Assembly (NCBI RefSeq): GCF_001528745.1
Contig: NZ_BCNS01000121.1
Location: 1-36,161 of the forward strand
Source: Marinobacterium profundum
GTDB taxonomy: Bacteria > Pseudomonadota > Gammaproteobacteria > Pseudomonadales > Balneatricaceae
Direction: 5' to 3'
DNA: 36,161 bases
A program made the position numbers and the translations under genes. The notes beneath the pieces were generated by a model. That model did no database searches. It saw only the letters and a program-made list of their open reading frames with translations, and had not been told where the DNA came from. Positions 1 to 10,232 of this stretch are shown here, in pieces. How positions within the stretch are numbered: position 1 is the first letter of the stretch; every line of letters begins with the position of its first letter.

Positions 1-166
1 CCCAGTTTTCATGGGTTGCCAGCGCCACGCTGAAACTCAGTCCCAGAAACAGTAACACCGGTAGTTGCAGCAGGCCGGCTCCGCCACCTGCGAGGGCGGA
101 AAGGCCATTGGCCAGCAGCGACAGCACAAAGAGGCCAAGATGTTCCAATAGCAGATCGGCTGTCAT
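1..166 (-). pseudogene. 5' fragment of a TauE/SafE-family permease, runs off the window
   Basis: The minus-strand frame opens with ATG at 166-164 and reads MTADLLLEHLGLFVLS, then a hydrophobic stretch containing ANGLSALAGGGAGLLQLP. This glycine-rich first helix is typical of TauE/SafE sulfite or organosulfonate exporters. Its start overlaps the stop of the preceding chimeric ORF as ATGA. Family members usually continue ATHK after the first helix, whereas here the reading is ATHENW, the same as in the neighbouring copy. The copy visible here may therefore also be a chimera rather than the intact gene. About 55 codons are in the window, so the rest cannot be judged. Confidence 0.5.
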
Positions 167-366
167 GGCGCAGGTCGTTTGGGGAGGCAGGGTGAAATAG
201 ACGTATTGCCCAGTGCGGCCGCGGGTCTGTCCCAGTTTTCATGGGTTGCCAGCGCCACGCTGAAACTCAGTCCCAGAAACAGTAACACCGGCAGTTGCAG
301 CAGGCCGGCCCCGCCACCTGCGAGGGCGGAAAGGCCATTGGCCAGCAGCGACAGCACAAAGAGGCC
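1..366. repeat. Direct tandem repeat carrying a TauE/SafE-like 5' gene fragment
   Basis: Bases 1-136 and 231-366 match at all but two positions (62 vs 292 and 80 vs 310), a period of 230 bp. Both differences are third-codon changes that are silent in the minus-strand reading frame. Each copy encodes the first membrane segment of a TauE/SafE-like permease. The first copy runs off the window edge, so the array may continue. Confidence 0.9.
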
Positions 367-396
367 TGCGTGCTCGATCAGTAATTCCCAATACAT
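163..396 (-). pseudogene. Chimeric 77-codon ORF with the N-terminus of a TauE/SafE permease
   Basis: It begins 12 nt downstream of slmA with ATG at 396. Residues 1 to about 51 are a TauE/SafE first helix (MYWELLIEHAGLFVLS, then the glycine-rich segment). From about residue 52 the sequence changes to a hydrophilic tail starting ENWDRPAAALGN and stops at 163, overlapping the next ATG as ATGA. The tail is not TauE-like. Its W-x-x-x-A-A-x-L pattern recalls the end of SlmA proteins, so it may be a diverged slmA 3' end fused in frame. That is an inference. It is too short to be a transporter and probably has no function. Confidence 0.5.
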
Positions 397-408
397 GCCG
401 GGGCGCTA

Positions 409-1008
409 TCAGGCTGCGGTACGGAACAGGCCTGTGGCCAGGCGGGGCCACTGGTCGGGCCAAAGTTCCGTTGGACGCTGGCGAAATTCGCTGCGCACGA
501 ACTGGCGAATACGGCCTTCGACGGTGGCCATCATCAGGTTGGCAGTGGCACCTGCGGTGGTGTGGGTACGCAGACCTTCGCGTATTTCAGCTTCACGCAG
601 GATCTGGCGCAGCTGAGTTTCGAGGCGCTCGAATACCTGATGCACCCGCGCTCGCAGTCGGTCAGTTTCGCCCGCCAAGGCATCGCCGGTCAGAATCCGG
701 GCCATGCCGGGATTGCGTTCCACAAAGGCGAGCACCAGAGTGAGAATCTGTTCGCACTGGCGAATGGCGCCATGGTTTGAGTCCAGGATCAGGCTGACGC
801 GGGAAAACAGCGTCTCCTCGATAAAGCTGATCAGGCCTTCAAACATGCGCGCCTTGCTGGGGAAATGACGGTACAAGGCGGCCTCTGATACGCCGACCTC
901 CCGTGCCAGTGCGGCGGTCGTGATGCGCTGGCCCGGGTTGCTTTCGAGCATATGTGCCAGCGCCTGCAGAATCTGCTCGCTGCGCGAAACCTTGGTTTGC
1001 TCGCTCAT
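409..1008 (-). CDS. slmA: Nucleoid occlusion factor SlmA (TetR family)
   Basis: A 199-residue TetR-type DNA-binding protein. In this family SlmA binds sites around the chromosome and, when bound, disrupts FtsZ polymers so that septa do not form over the nucleoid. The helix-turn-helix lies at about residues 28-50 and includes the diagnostic run GVSEAALYRHFPSKARMF. The family segments ERNPGMARILTGDAL and LRQILREAEIREG are also present. The start at 1008 is chosen because an AAGGA box sits 7 nt upstream and the protein then has the usual SlmA length; an upstream in-frame start at 1056 would add a non-conserved tail. It lies 79 nt downstream of argB on the same strand, the usual Pseudomonas-type neighbourhood. 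Confidence 0.93.
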   Translation of the reverse strand: MSEQTKVSRSEQILQALAHMLESNPGQRITTAALAREVGVSEAALYRHFPSKARMFEGLISFIEETLFSRVSLILDSNHGAIRQCEQILTLVLAFVERNPGMARILTGDALAGETDRLRARVHQVFERLETQLRQILREAEIREGLRTHTTAGATANLMMATVEGRIRQFVRSEFRQRPTELWPDQWPRLATGLFRTAA

Positions 1009-1087
1009 GCGAAGTCCTTTGAAGCGTGCGGTTGAATAGCGACAGGCCCCCGCCACTGGCTGTAGCGAGCGCCTGTAAAGCTGAGGC

Positions 1088-2017
<930 letters not shown>

Positions 2018-2074
2018 TCAAGCAGGTGTCCCTGCCCGTTTGATTGTCGCCCTGAAAAATCGGGCTGAATTTTG

Positions 2075-2098
2075 TAAAATCCCCTGGCTCTCAAGGGG
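2075..2098 (-). terminator. Probable rho-independent terminator after dut
   Basis: Read on the minus strand, CCCCT at 2098-2094 pairs with AGGGG at 2085-2081 around an 8-nt loop and is followed by ATTTTAC. It sits 30 nt after the dut stop, so it would end the coaBC-dut transcript before argB. The stem is only 5 bp, hence moderate confidence. Confidence 0.45.
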
Positions 2099-2101
2099 CC
2101 G

Positions 2102-2117
2102 CAGTCTGTCGGGCTTA
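2102..2117 (+). repeat. Solitary copy of an inverted-repeat end sequence
   Basis: CAGTCTGTCGGGCTTA here matches 15 of 16 bases of the left terminal repeat of the MITE-like element at 15491-15651. No matching right end is visible nearby, so this may be a remnant. It lies between dut and argB, where algC is found in related genomes. Confidence 0.45.
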
Positions 2118-2127
2118 ACTCTGATGC

Positions 2128-2583
2128 TTAGTGCCGACCGGAGGAGCCGAAGCCGCCGTCGGCGCGCTCGGAGGCATGGAACTCATCCACGATGTCAAAG
2201 TCTGCCTGCACCACCGGTACTAGCACCAGCTGGGCAATGCGCTCGCCGGGCTCGACTACAAAGGTAGTCTGGCCGCGATTCCAGCAGGACACGAACAACT
2301 GCCCCTGATAGTCGGAATCGATCAGCCCAACCAGGTTACCAAGCACAATACCGTGCTTGTGCCCCAGGCCTGAGCGCGGCAGGATCATGGCGCACAGCGA
2401 CGGGTCTTCAATATAGATAGCAAGGCCGGTGGGCAGCAGTTCTGTCTGGCCGGGCTCCAGTGTCACAGGTGCATCCAGGCAGGCGCGCAGATCCAGGCCT
2501 GCAGAACCGGTGGTGGCATAGGCAGGCAGCGCAAAGTCGCGGCCGATGCGGGGATCAAGAATCTTTACTTGCAGTTTCTTCAT
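2128..2583 (-). CDS. dut: Deoxyuridine 5'-triphosphate nucleotidohydrolase
   Basis: A 151-residue trimeric dUTPase that hydrolyses dUTP to dUMP and pyrophosphate, keeping uracil out of DNA and feeding dTMP synthesis. The five family motifs are in order: [45 protein letters not shown], and the C-terminal glycine-rich arm [12 protein letters not shown] that closes over the substrate. Its start codon overlaps the coaBC stop (ATGA at 2583-2580), indicating translational coupling in a coaBC-dut operon, a common arrangement in gammaproteobacteria. Confidence 0.97.
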   Translation of the reverse strand: MKKLQVKILDPRIGRDFALPAYATTGSAGLDLRACLDAPVTLEPGQTELLPTGLAIYIEDPSLCAMILPRSGLGHKHGIVLGNLVGLIDSDYQGQLFVSCWNRGQTTFVVEPGERIAQLVLVPVVQADFDIVDEFHASERADGGFGSSGRH

Positions 2584-3785
2584 GGGGCTCGGTTATAGAG
2601 TTCGGCAATTTGACGGATCAGCTGGCTTGCCAGCTGGCGTTTCGAAGTTTGGGGCAGCACCAGTGCCGCATCGCGGCTGACCAGGGTCACGGCGTTTTCG
2701 TCGCTGTTAAAGCCGATGCCAGGTTGGGATACGTCGTTGGCAACGATCAGATCCAGGTTTTTGCGTTCCAGCTTGCTGCGGGCATAGCTGAGCAAATCCT
2801 GGGTTTCAGCGGCAAAGCCAATGGTAAAGGGTTTGCGGGGCAGGGCGGCGACGCTGGCGACAATGTCCGGGTTTTTTACCAGCCGCAGCTCCATGATCTC
2901 CTCAGCACCCTTCTTTAGTTTGTGCTCGGATACCGCTATGGGACGGTAATCGGCCACGGCGGCGGCGGCAATGAAAATGTCGCAGCTGTCGATTCCGTCC
3001 ATGGCAGCCGCCAGCATGTCTTCTGCGCTTTGCACCTGAACCCGCTCCATGCGTGGGGGAGCAGGCAGATTGACCGGTCCGCTAATCAGCTTGACGCGCG
3101 CGCCTGCATCCACCGCTGCCTGGGCGAGGGCGTAGCCCATCTTGCCGGAGCTGTGGTTGGAAATGTAGCGCACCGGATCCAGTGCCTCGCGGGTCGGACC
3201 GGCGGTTATGAAAACGGTCTTGCCGCTCAGGAGGCCGGTATCGAACTGGGCTGCGGTGAGCTGGGCAAGCTCCGTGGGCTCCAGCATCCGGCCGGGGCCT
3301 GTGTCGCCGCAGGCCTGCTCGCCACTGCCGGGACCAAAGATGCTGATATCACCCGCGTGCAGGCGGGCAATATTGTCCTGGGTGTGGCGGTTGCGCCACA
3401 TGGCCTGGTTCATCGCTGGTGCCAGGCAGATAGGCGCCTCTGTGGCCAGGCACAGAGTACTGAGCAGATCATTGCCCTGGCCGTCGGCCAGGCGGGCGAT
3501 GAAATCAGCACTGGCCGGTGCAATCAGGATCAGGTCGGCCCACTTGGCCAGCTCTATATGACCCATGCCGGCTTCGGCTTCGGGATCCAGCAAATGCTGG
3601 TGGACCGCGTGGCCAGACAGCGCCTGCAGCGTCAGTGGGGTAATGAACTCGGTGGCCGCAGGCGTCATGACAACGCGCACGTCGGCGCCGGCACCTTTGA
3701 GAAGGCGCGTGAGTTCGGCACTTTTATAGGCGGCGATGCCACCGGTAATGCCCAGAATGATTTGTCTGTTAGTAAGTCGTTGCAT
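2580..3785 (-). CDS. coaBC: Bifunctional phosphopantothenoylcysteine decarboxylase / synthetase
   Basis: A 401-residue fusion enzyme that joins cysteine to 4'-phosphopantothenate (CoaB) and decarboxylates the product (CoaC), two steps of coenzyme A synthesis. The N-terminal flavin domain carries [13 protein letters not shown], the histidine segment [10 protein letters not shown], the PAMNQAMW loop and the cysteine-bearing flap [14 protein letters not shown]. The C-terminal synthetase domain starts near residue 188 with [18 protein letters not shown] and has the lysine-rich KLKKG segment and FAAET. Length is normal for the fusion. It is the first gene of the coaBC-dut unit, divergent from radC. 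Confidence 0.97.
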   Translation of the reverse strand: MQRLTNRQIILGITGGIAAYKSAELTRLLKGAGADVRVVMTPAATEFITPLTLQALSGHAVHQHLLDPEAEAGMGHIELAKWADLILIAPASADFIARLADGQGNDLLSTLCLATEAPICLAPAMNQAMWRNRHTQDNIARLHAGDISIFGPGSGEQACGDTGPGRMLEPTELAQLTAAQFDTGLLSGKTVFITAGPTREALDPVRYISNHSSGKMGYALAQAAVDAGARVKLISGPVNLPAPPRMERVQVQSAEDMLAAAMDGIDSCDIFIAAAAVADYRPIAVSEHKLKKGAEEIMELRLVKNPDIVASVAALPRKPFTIGFAAETQDLLSYARSKLERKNLDLIVANDVSQPGIGFNSDENAVTLVSRDAALVLPQTSKRQLASQLIRQIAELYNRAP

Positions 3786-3899
3786 ACCCGGAACCGATGC
3801 GTCGTCGCCGCCTGAAAAAGAGCGCCTAAGATATCACTTCAGGGCAGCTTTGCGTAGGCATGGGTATTCGGCGCCTGGGCGTTTGTCCTTGGTGGTTGC

Positions 3900-3969
3900 T
3901 AAGCCGTAAGCCGTAAGCCATAAGCCGTGATTGGTGATTGGTGATTGGTGATTGGTGATTGGTGATTGG
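3900..3969 (+). repeat. In-phase heptanucleotide tandem repeats
   Basis: Four copies of TAAGCCR (3900-3927; the third copy ends in A) are followed without a break by six perfect copies of TGATTGG (3928-3969), ten heptads in a row with one change of unit. They lie in the 338-bp gap between divergent coaBC and radC. Nothing else is recognised in that gap except a weak radC promoter. A minus-strand open frame across it consists mostly of translated repeat (NHQ/SPIT units) and is not believed to be a gene. Confidence 0.9.
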
Positions 3970-4063
3970 GAGCTGGGTGAGTCTATGGTTGGCGGTGGGG
4001 TTGGACTGTGCCAGTGCTACGCTCAATGAATGGTGGCAATAAGCAGTGGCTACAGAGCGGTAC

Positions 4064-4092
4064 TTACAAAGCTGCATCTATTAAACGATATT
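4064..4092 (+). promoter_or_regulatory. Possible sigma-70 promoter of radC
   Basis: TTACAA (4064-4069) and GATATT (4087-4092) are separated by 17 nt, about 30 nt before the radC start. The match to consensus is only partial. A GGGAGGTG ribosome-binding site follows just before the ATG at 4124. Confidence 0.35.
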
Positions 4093-4123
4093 TATAGAAA
4101 GTAGTGACACAGGGAGGTGTCTC

Positions 4124-4798
4124 ATGTCCATTTCAGACTGGCCGGCGCAGGAACGGCCGCGTGAACGCTTGCTGTCTCTCGGTGCGGCGGCCTTGTCCGA
4201 TGCCGAGTTGCTGGCGATTTTTCTGCGTACCGGTGTAAGTGGCAAGAGTGCCGTGGATCTGGCGCGTGAACTGCTGGATCGTTTTGGCGGTTTGCGCCCA
4301 CTGCTGGAGAGTAGTCGTGAGCAGTTTTGTCAGGGGCTGGGGCTGGGGGATGCCAAATATGCCCAGCTGCAGGCGGTGCTGGAAATGGCGCGGCGTCATC
4401 TGGAAGCGTCGCTGGAGCGAGGCGATGCGCTGGAGAATCCGGCGGCGGTGCGACGCTACCTTACGGCAAGGCTGCGGCATCAGGCGCGGGAAGTCTTTGC
4501 CTGTCTGTTTCTGGATAATCGCCACAGGGTTATTCACTTCGATGAGCTGTTCTTCGGCACTATTGATGCGGCCTCAGTCTATCCGCGCGAAGTCGTTAAA
4601 CGGGCGCTGGGGCGCAATGCTGCGGCCCTTATTCTGGCGCACAATCATCCCTCGGGTGTGGCCGAACCCTCGCTGGCGGATCAGCAGATTACGCGGCGTC
4701 TGATTGATGCCCTGGCGCTGGTAGATATCCGCGTGCTGGACCATATGGTGGTGGGGGATACCGAAGTGGTGTCCTTCGCCGAGCGCGGGCTGCTTTAA
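4124..4798 (+). CDS. radC: RadC family JAB/MPN-domain protein
   Basis: A 224-residue RadC homologue. The N-terminal part (about 1-90) has helix-hairpin-helix character ([22 protein letters not shown] and [13 protein letters not shown]). The C-terminal JAB/MPN domain carries the metal-binding motif [16 protein letters not shown] near residues 170-185. Despite the name, a role in DNA repair has not held up for E. coli RadC, and the true function is unknown. The ribosome-binding site GGGAGGTG lies before the ATG. Position between coaBC (divergent) and rpmB-rpmG is conserved across many gammaproteobacteria. Confidence 0.95.
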   Translation: MSISDWPAQERPRERLLSLGAAALSDAELLAIFLRTGVSGKSAVDLARELLDRFGGLRPLLESSREQFCQGLGLGDAKYAQLQAVLEMARRHLEASLERGDALENPAAVRRYLTARLRHQAREVFACLFLDNRHRVIHFDELFFGTIDAASVYPREVVKRALGRNAAALILAHNHPSGVAEPSLADQQITRRLIDALALVDIRVLDHMVVGDTEVVSFAERGLL

Positions 4799-4982
4799 AA
4801 GGCTGATATTTGCACAAAGAGGCTGGTATAGCGGCCTACGTTTGAGTATGATATGCGCCCTTCTGTCCTCTTGGTACGGGATTTTGTCCGGTTTTTGGAC
4901 GCTCCGCCTGAGGTGGCTGCTGTAAATGCTGCCGATAAGTATCTGGACAGGGTTATATAAAATTTTCGAGAAGGTTTTCGAG

Positions 4983-5219
4983 ATGTCTAAAGTTTGCATG
5001 GTTACCGGCAAGCGTCCGGTCACCGGGAACAACGTTTCCCACTCACAGCGTAAAACTCGCCGTCGTTTTCTGCCGAACCTGCATTGGCACCGGTTCTGGG
5101 TTGAGAGCGAAGAGCGTTTCGTTCGTCTGCGTGTATCTTCCAAAGGTATGCGTATTATCGATAAGAAGGGTATTGACTCGGTTCTGACCGAAATGCGTAC
5201 CCGTGGCGAGAAATTTTAA
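4983..5219 (+). CDS. rpmB: 50S ribosomal protein L28
   Basis: A 78-residue ribosomal protein closely similar to E. coli L28. It begins [17 protein letters not shown] and contains [18 protein letters not shown] and [16 protein letters not shown]. The start at 4983 is set by this universal N-terminus; an in-frame ATG at 4926 would add 19 unrelated residues. It is followed 11 nt later by rpmG, the usual L28-L33 operon. The 184-nt leader after radC has an isolated TATGAT (4847-4852) as a possible -10 element, with no convincing -35. Confidence 0.98.
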   Translation: MSKVCMVTGKRPVTGNNVSHSQRKTRRRFLPNLHWHRFWVESEERFVRLRVSSKGMRIIDKKGIDSVLTEMRTRGEKF

Positions 5220-5230
5220 GGAGTTAGGTC

Positions 5231-5401
5231 ATGGCTGCTAAAGGCGCTCGTGAAAAGATCCGCTTGGTTTCCTCTGCCGGTACTGGTCACTTCTACACTA
5301 CCGACAAGAACAAGCGCAACACACCGGAAAAGCTTGAGTTCAAAAAGTACGATCCGGTTGTTCGTCAGCACGTTCTGTACAAGGAAGCCAAGATCAAGTA
5401 A
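5231..5401 (+). CDS. rpmG: 50S ribosomal protein L33
   Basis: A 56-residue protein reading [20 protein letters not shown] and then [25 protein letters not shown]. It is nearly identical in pattern to E. coli L33 and of the cysteine-free type that does not bind zinc. An AAGGAG box at 5218-5223, overlapping the end of rpmB, serves the ATG at 5231. It is too short for many gene finders but certain from sequence. It is co-transcribed with rpmB and ends at a strong terminator. Confidence 0.98.
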   Translation: MAAKGAREKIRLVSSAGTGHFYTTDKNKRNTPEKLEFKKYDPVVRQHVLYKEAKIK

Positions 5402-5417
5402 TTGATCTGAGCTTGCT

Positions 5418-5448
5418 AAAAAAACCGGCCCTAGTGGCCGGTTTTTTT
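5418..5448 (+). terminator. Rho-independent terminator of rpmB-rpmG
   Basis: Seven A residues plus CCGGCC (5425-5430) pair with GGCCGG (5436-5441) plus seven T residues around the loop CTAGT. It lies 17 nt after rpmG. The A/T flanks make it potentially bidirectional. Confidence 0.93.
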
Positions 5449-5895
5449 GTGCCTGAGTTTTGCCGAGGAGGGCCTGCGGTTGCGATAGGTGGGCACCAAA
5501 GTATTGGACTGTTCGGCCTGAATTTTTATATAGCTGCTTTAAATGATCACATGGGAATGCTGGTGTGATCCTGCTTCTTCGAAAACTCGCTCGCAAGGGC
5601 GAAAATACTGGCTTGTAGCCCGTTATGTCTGCGTCACTTCTGCTTGCTTCGCAATCTTTTTCAGTCGCCTTAGCGTTTAGTTTTCCTGTAGTCATTATGT
5701 AATATTAAGAAAAATGTGATCCACTCTAGAGCTGTAACCGTATATTTTTGCTAAGCGAAAAACAGATCGTCTGCGATAAGAGACTAATGTTTGGTTATAG
5801 TCTACCTGTACCTCGGTACAATAGGTCTTATTGCCCATATGTCCTATGGTGCCGGTCAGTCTGAAAAAGATACGAATTCATAGCAGAGGTGTTTC
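5449..5895 (+). promoter_or_regulatory. 447-bp AT-richer upstream region of the adhesin gene with a palindrome at a -10 box
   Basis: No credible gene lies here. At 5807-5820 there is a perfect inverted repeat, TGTACC-TC-GGTACA, whose right arm runs into TACAAT (5817-5822), a good -10 hexamer. No -35 of proper spacing is obvious; TTGGTT at 5791 is 20 nt away. This suggests a promoter with an overlapping operator. A ribosome-binding site AGAGGTG precedes the ATG at 5896. A minus-strand open frame over 5216-5695 crosses rpmG and its terminator and is rejected. Confidence 0.4.
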
Positions 5896-8800
5896 ATGGC
5901 GATTGCGGAAGTAGCGGGTACTGTCAGCTTTATTACCGGGTCCGTAGTGGCTGTGAGCCCGGATGGGACTGAGCGTGAGCTTGTGCTGGGCGACACCGTC
6001 TATCTCCACGAAACCCTGCGTGCCGAAGACGGTGCACGAGTTGAGATCAGCAGTGTAGCGGGCGACCGCCTGGTCGTCGAAGGTGGGGAAGAGCTGCAGA
6101 TATCTCAGGCTGTTGAGACCGATGGCGCCGCCACAACTGAAAGTGCCCAGCCACTTATAGCCGCGACAGTAACGTCCGTTACCGGTACTGCCGTTGCAAT
6201 CGCCGCCGATGGCAGTGAACGCATTCTGAGTGTTGGTGACCCTGTATTTGAAGGCGAGCTGGTGCGCGTGGCCGGCGGTGGTCGTATCGAACTGGATAAT
6301 AGCGCCGGTGAGACTGTCGAACTTGTCGCCGGTCAGAAAGTTCTGGTCGCACCGGAATTTTATTCCGAAATAACACGGTTCGATCCGTCCGAATCGGTGG
6401 CCTCCAGTGACAGTGTCACTAAGGCGCTGGCGTCCCTGGGTGATGTAGATGCCATTCAGCGCGCCATCCTGGCGGGTGAAGATCCGACGGCCATCGCCGA
6501 AGCGACTGCCGCCGGTCAGGCTCCAGGTGCTGGTGATACGGGCCCGGGAGACTCCGGCAGCCGTTTTGTACTACTGGATCGCACCGGTCAGGAAGTTCGT
6601 CCCCAGGCAGGTTATGGCACGAGCGGGATTGATCGCAGTTTCAGCGCGGTGAGTACCGAAGAGCAGACGATCGAGGCTGAGCCCATCACCACCGGTAACA
6701 ATGCGCCGACCGGTGAATTAAGTTTCGAGACCAGTGATGACTCGGACGTCATCACCCTGGACGTCAGCAGCAGCTTCACCGATCTGGACAGCGACAGCCT
6801 GAGCTTCAGCGCCACCGGCTTGCCGGCGGGTCTGAGCATCTCGGCGGCCGGCGTTATCACCGGCACCATCGCCGCCAATGCCTCGGATGCGACCGATAAC
6901 AACGACGGCACCCAGGACTACAGCGTCACCGTAACCGCCAGTGACGGTAACGGCGGCAGCGTCGATGTGGACTTCACCTGGACGGTGAACAACACCGTGC
7001 CTGAGTTCATCAGCGGCACCGACACCAGCGCGACCGCCGCGAACGTGGACGTCTACAGCTTCAGCGCACCGGAAAACACCGTCGCCAACAGCGTGGTCGG
7101 CACCGTCGTGGCGGCCGATAAAGACGGCGACAGCCTGACCTACAGCATCACCGGCGGCAACGCCGCGGGCCTGTTCAGCATCGATGCCACGACCGGTGCG
7201 ATCAGCGTCACCCAGGACATCGACGACGCAGAGCTGGGCGATTACGCCCTGACCATCAGCGTGGATGACAGCGAAGGCGGCACCGATACGGCCACGGCCA
7301 ACATCAGCCTGACCAACGTCAACGATGCCCCGACCCTTCAGGTGGATTCGTCCTCGAAGCAGGTGAATGAAAAAGGTCTTCCGCTGGGGAGTGGAGAGCT
7401 TGCTGATGGCGATTCAGGCAACAAGAGTGATCAGTCAGAGGTAGTATCTGGCACCTTTACCCTGGCCGATGCCGATGGTCTGGATGACTTGGTCAGCGTC
7501 ACGATCAACGGCACCACCATCCTGGTCGATGATATCGAAGGCAGCGTGATCGCCGGCGCCAACAATCACGGCAGCTTGACCATCGACAGCTACAACAGCA
7601 GCACCGGTGTGGCGAGCTACAGCTATCAGCTGAGCGGTCCGGTGACCGACGTTGACGGCGTGACGGAGCAGGACAGCTTCACCCTGAGCGTGTTCGATGG
7701 CAGCGTCAGCTCCGCCGACAGCACCATTACTATCGATATCATTGATGACGTGCCAAGCATCAGCGTTGCCGCTGGCAGCCTGGGCGGGGTTAGCTTACAG
7801 ACGCAGGACGCAGATACTTTATTCGGTGCGGATATCGCTACCAGCACGGCAGCGTTTGACGGGGTATTCAGCGTCAGTAACAGTGTCAGTGGGGCCGATG
7901 GCCAGGCCGGAGCCATTAGCTGGGGCTATGCACTGAGCCTGAGCGTAGCCTCCGGTACAGCATCGGGTCTTGAAAGTGGCGGCGTTGCCGTCAACCTGTA
8001 TCAGCTTTCCGACGGCAGCATCGTTGGCAGTACCAGCACAACGCCCCCGCTGACTCTCGACGGCAGCGTCGTGTTTAGTTTGAGTGTGGACAGTGCTGGG
8101 GTGGTTACTCTGGGTCAGTATGCTGCGCTGGATCATGGCAATGCCGAGACGGAAGGCCGCTACGACGATGATGTACTGAGTCTTGCCAGCAACCTGGTGA
8201 GCCTGACCGGTACGGCCACAATTACTGACAATGACGGTGACAGCGCCAGCAGCAGCCAGAGCGTTGATCTGGGCGGCGCGATCAGCTTCGCGGATGATGG
8301 TCCGAGCGTATCCCTGACGCTGGGCAGTGACAGCGGCGTATCGCTCAGAACCCAGGACGCCGATACGCGGGGTGGAACACCCGATACGGCAACCAGCAGC
8401 GCGGCCTTCGGTGTTGCCATTGTGGCCTCGTTGAACTCCGGTGCTGACAGTGTAGAAGCCAGCGGGCTCAGCTATGTGCTTAGCCTGGCGAGCGAGGGCA
8501 CTGACAGTCAGCTGAGCAGCGGTTCCGATGCGGTGTACCTTTACACCCTGGCGGACGGTACCGTACTGGGTTCAACGGCGACCACCAATCCTGGCAGTGT
8601 GGATGCTACGGCGGTGTTCGGCCTCAGTGTTGCCAGTGATGGCAAGGTGACGCTGACTCAGTACCAGGCGATGGATCATGCGACAGCCAATACTTCGGGT
8701 TACAGCAGTGATGTCCTTGCGCTGGCCAATGGGCTGGTGAACCTCGAGGTCACCTATTCGATCACCGATGGTGATGGCGATTCGGCGACCAGCACCAAGA

Positions 8801-10155
8801 CGATTGATCTGGGCGGAAACATTCAGTTCGCCGATGATGGTCCTACGCTTTCAACAGCTAACCTGGCAATCGCAAATGTAACTGGCACTTATACCGGTTT
8901 CTATGCGTTTGATGTTGGTGCCGATGGGCAGTCCTTCGCCGACAGCTTCGACGCCAGTGCTTTGCAGTGGACCAATACGCGGGACGGTTACAGCCTTGAG
9001 TATGATGCTGCGGGCTCGGATGCCAGCCATCTGCTGTACAACGCCGTGTATGAAAAAGGAGGGGAGACTTTTACCTTCTTTACGCTGCAGGTTAATGCCG
9101 ATGGCACCTACGAGGTGACTATGGTTACGCCGGATCCTATCATTGAACAGACGATTCCGAGCCTTTTGAGCGGTATTTCTGGCGGCTCCAATCTGGCGTT
9201 CTACACCTTTGGCTCGGCGCTCTTTGGTGGCGAGTTCCAGATAGTTGTTACCGGCAAGGAAAATGGTGCGGCCAGCACGCTGACTATCTCGTCTACCGAC
9301 CTGGGTGTTGGTGACAACGTCATGCACGGTAGCAAGGGTGACGTGTTGCGCTTTGACGTTCAGCCTACTGCGAGCGGCAGCGGAGTACTGTCTGAACTGA
9401 CGATTCAGCTGTCCCATACCGGTGGCGTGAAGACCTTTGATCCGGTGGACATCACGATCCGCTATACCGATGGTACAACATCGAGCTACAGCGAGCAGAT
9501 CGGCACCGACTACAGTGTGACTGTTGCGGCGGATACTGCGCGGGAAGTGGACTACATTGAACTGGGCCCGGGAAGCAGCGGAGCCAGTTTCAAGATCACG
9601 GGTCTGGCCGGCAAGTACGTGACAACCGAGTTCCCGGACGATTATGAGCTCAAGTTTGAGCTTGCTGGAACCGATTCGGATGGAGACTCAGCGTCGAGCA
9701 GCTTCTCGGTGATGGTGAACGCCACCGATAACGGTTCAGCCCTGATTGAGGGATCTACCGGTAGCGATGTTCTCCATGGTACCGCCAGCAACGATATCCT
9801 CACAGGTCATGATGGGGCGGATCTGTTTGTCTGGAGTGATGGTCACGAGGGTGGTGTGGGCACAGGCCTGTTCGCCGAAGATACTGTGACTGACTTCAAA
9901 CCGGCGGACGGTGATGTACTGGATCTTTCGGATCTCTTGGTTGGTGAAACCGAGGCGACCCTGGATGCCTATCTGTATCTGGACGACAACGGGACCGACA
10001 GCACGCTTTACGTCAGCACAAGTGGCAATATGAATGCTGCTGATGCAACCGAGGCGGCAACCAAGGCCGATCAGGTAATTAACCTGACCGACCTTAGCGG
10101 CACTGATATAGACACGCTGATTGCCAGCGGTAATCTGATGGTGGACAACAGCTAA
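5896..10155 (+). CDS. LapA-type RTX surface adhesin with doubled retention module
   Basis: A 1419-residue secreted adhesin-like protein with no signal peptide, as expected for type I secretion. Residues 4-70 and 88-152 each look like a LapA-type retention module (the second contains [18 protein letters not shown]). T204-A205-A206-G207 matches the site that LapG-type periplasmic proteases cut in LapA, and is followed by the usual [11 protein letters not shown] segment. Then come an Ig/He_PIG-like domain (about 269-375), a cadherin-like domain (about 377-480), a VCBS-like domain (about 480-616), two DUF5801-like repeats of about 180 residues (617-796 and 800-976, each opening DD-x-PS-x-S), a less clear region (977-1285), one RTX nonapeptide-like stretch ([22 protein letters not shown] pattern, 1286-1307) and a type I secretion C-terminal target ([19 protein letters not shown]). 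Secretion and lapD/lapG genes are not in the window. It is small for a LapA-type protein. Confidence 0.85.
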   Translation: MAIAEVAGTVSFITGSVVAVSPDGTERELVLGDTVYLHETLRAEDGARVEISSVAGDRLVVEGGEELQISQAVETDGAATTESAQPLIAATVTSVTGTAVAIAADGSERILSVGDPVFEGELVRVAGGGRIELDNSAGETVELVAGQKVLVAPEFYSEITRFDPSESVASSDSVTKALASLGDVDAIQRAILAGEDPTAIAEATAAGQAPGAGDTGPGDSGSRFVLLDRTGQEVRPQAGYGTSGIDRSFSAVSTEEQTIEAEPITTGNNAPTGELSFETSDDSDVITLDVSSSFTDLDSDSLSFSATGLPAGLSISAAGVITGTIAANASDATDNNDGTQDYSVTVTASDGNGGSVDVDFTWTVNNTVPEFISGTDTSATAANVDVYSFSAPENTVANSVVGTVVAADKDGDSLTYSITGGNAAGLFSIDATTGAISVTQDIDDAELGDYALTISVDDSEGGTDTATANISLTNVNDAPTLQVDSSSKQVNEKGLPLGSGELADGDSGNKSDQSEVVSGTFTLADADGLDDLVSVTINGTTILVDDIEGSVIAGANNHGSLTIDSYNSSTGVASYSYQLSGPVTDVDGVTEQDSFTLSVFDGSVSSADSTITIDIIDDVPSISVAAGSLGGVSLQTQDADTLFGADIATSTAAFDGVFSVSNSVSGADGQAGAISWGYALSLSVASGTASGLESGGVAVNLYQLSDGSIVGSTSTTPPLTLDGSVVFSLSVDSAGVVTLGQYAALDHGNAETEGRYDDDVLSLASNLVSLTGTATITDNDGDSASSSQSVDLGGAISFADDGPSVSLTLGSDSGVSLRTQDADTRGGTPDTATSSAAFGVAIVASLNSGADSVEASGLSYVLSLASEGTDSQLSSGSDAVYLYTLADGTVLGSTATTNPGSVDATAVFGLSVASDGKVTLTQYQAMDHATANTSGYSSDVLALANGLVNLEVTYSITDGDGDSATSTKTIDLGGNIQFADDGPTLSTANLAIANVTGTYTGFYAFDVGADGQSFADSFDASALQWTNTRDGYSLEYDAAGSDASHLLYNAVYEKGGETFTFFTLQVNADGTYEVTMVTPDPIIEQTIPSLLSGISGGSNLAFYTFGSALFGGEFQIVVTGKENGAASTLTISSTDLGVGDNVMHGSKGDVLRFDVQPTASGSGVLSELTIQLSHTGGVKTFDPVDITIRYTDGTTSSYSEQIGTDYSVTVAADTAREVDYIELGPGSSGASFKITGLAGKYVTTEFPDDYELKFELAGTDSDGDSASSSFSVMVNATDNGSALIEGSTGSDVLHGTASNDILTGHDGADLFVWSDGHEGGVGTGLFAEDTVTDFKPADGDVLDLSDLLVGETEATLDAYLYLDDNGTDSTLYVSTSGNMNAADATEAATKADQVINLTDLSGTDIDTLIASGNLMVDNS

Positions 10156-10178
10156 CGTCTGTTGCCTTTCTGAAACCC

Positions 10179-10203
10179 AAAAGCCGGCTGATGCCGGCTT
10201 TTT
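10179..10203 (+). terminator. Rho-independent terminator, probably bidirectional
   Basis: AAAAGCCGGC (10179-10188), loop TGAT, GCCGGCTTTT (10193-10202) form a 10-bp perfect stem with flanking A and T runs. It lies between the convergent adhesin gene and phhB and could serve both. Confidence 0.9.
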
Positions 10204-10232
10204 CGTATCTGCTTTTCTGCCTGGGGTCAGGC

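Noticed and set aside
3826-4077. 83-codon minus-strand open frame over the heptad repeats
   Set aside because: Most of it is translated repeat (NHQ/SPIT units); there is no start signal and no domain.
5216-5695. Minus-strand open frame of 159 codons past rpmG
   Set aside because: It overlaps rpmG and runs through its perfect terminator; the composition is not protein-like and no start signal is seen.
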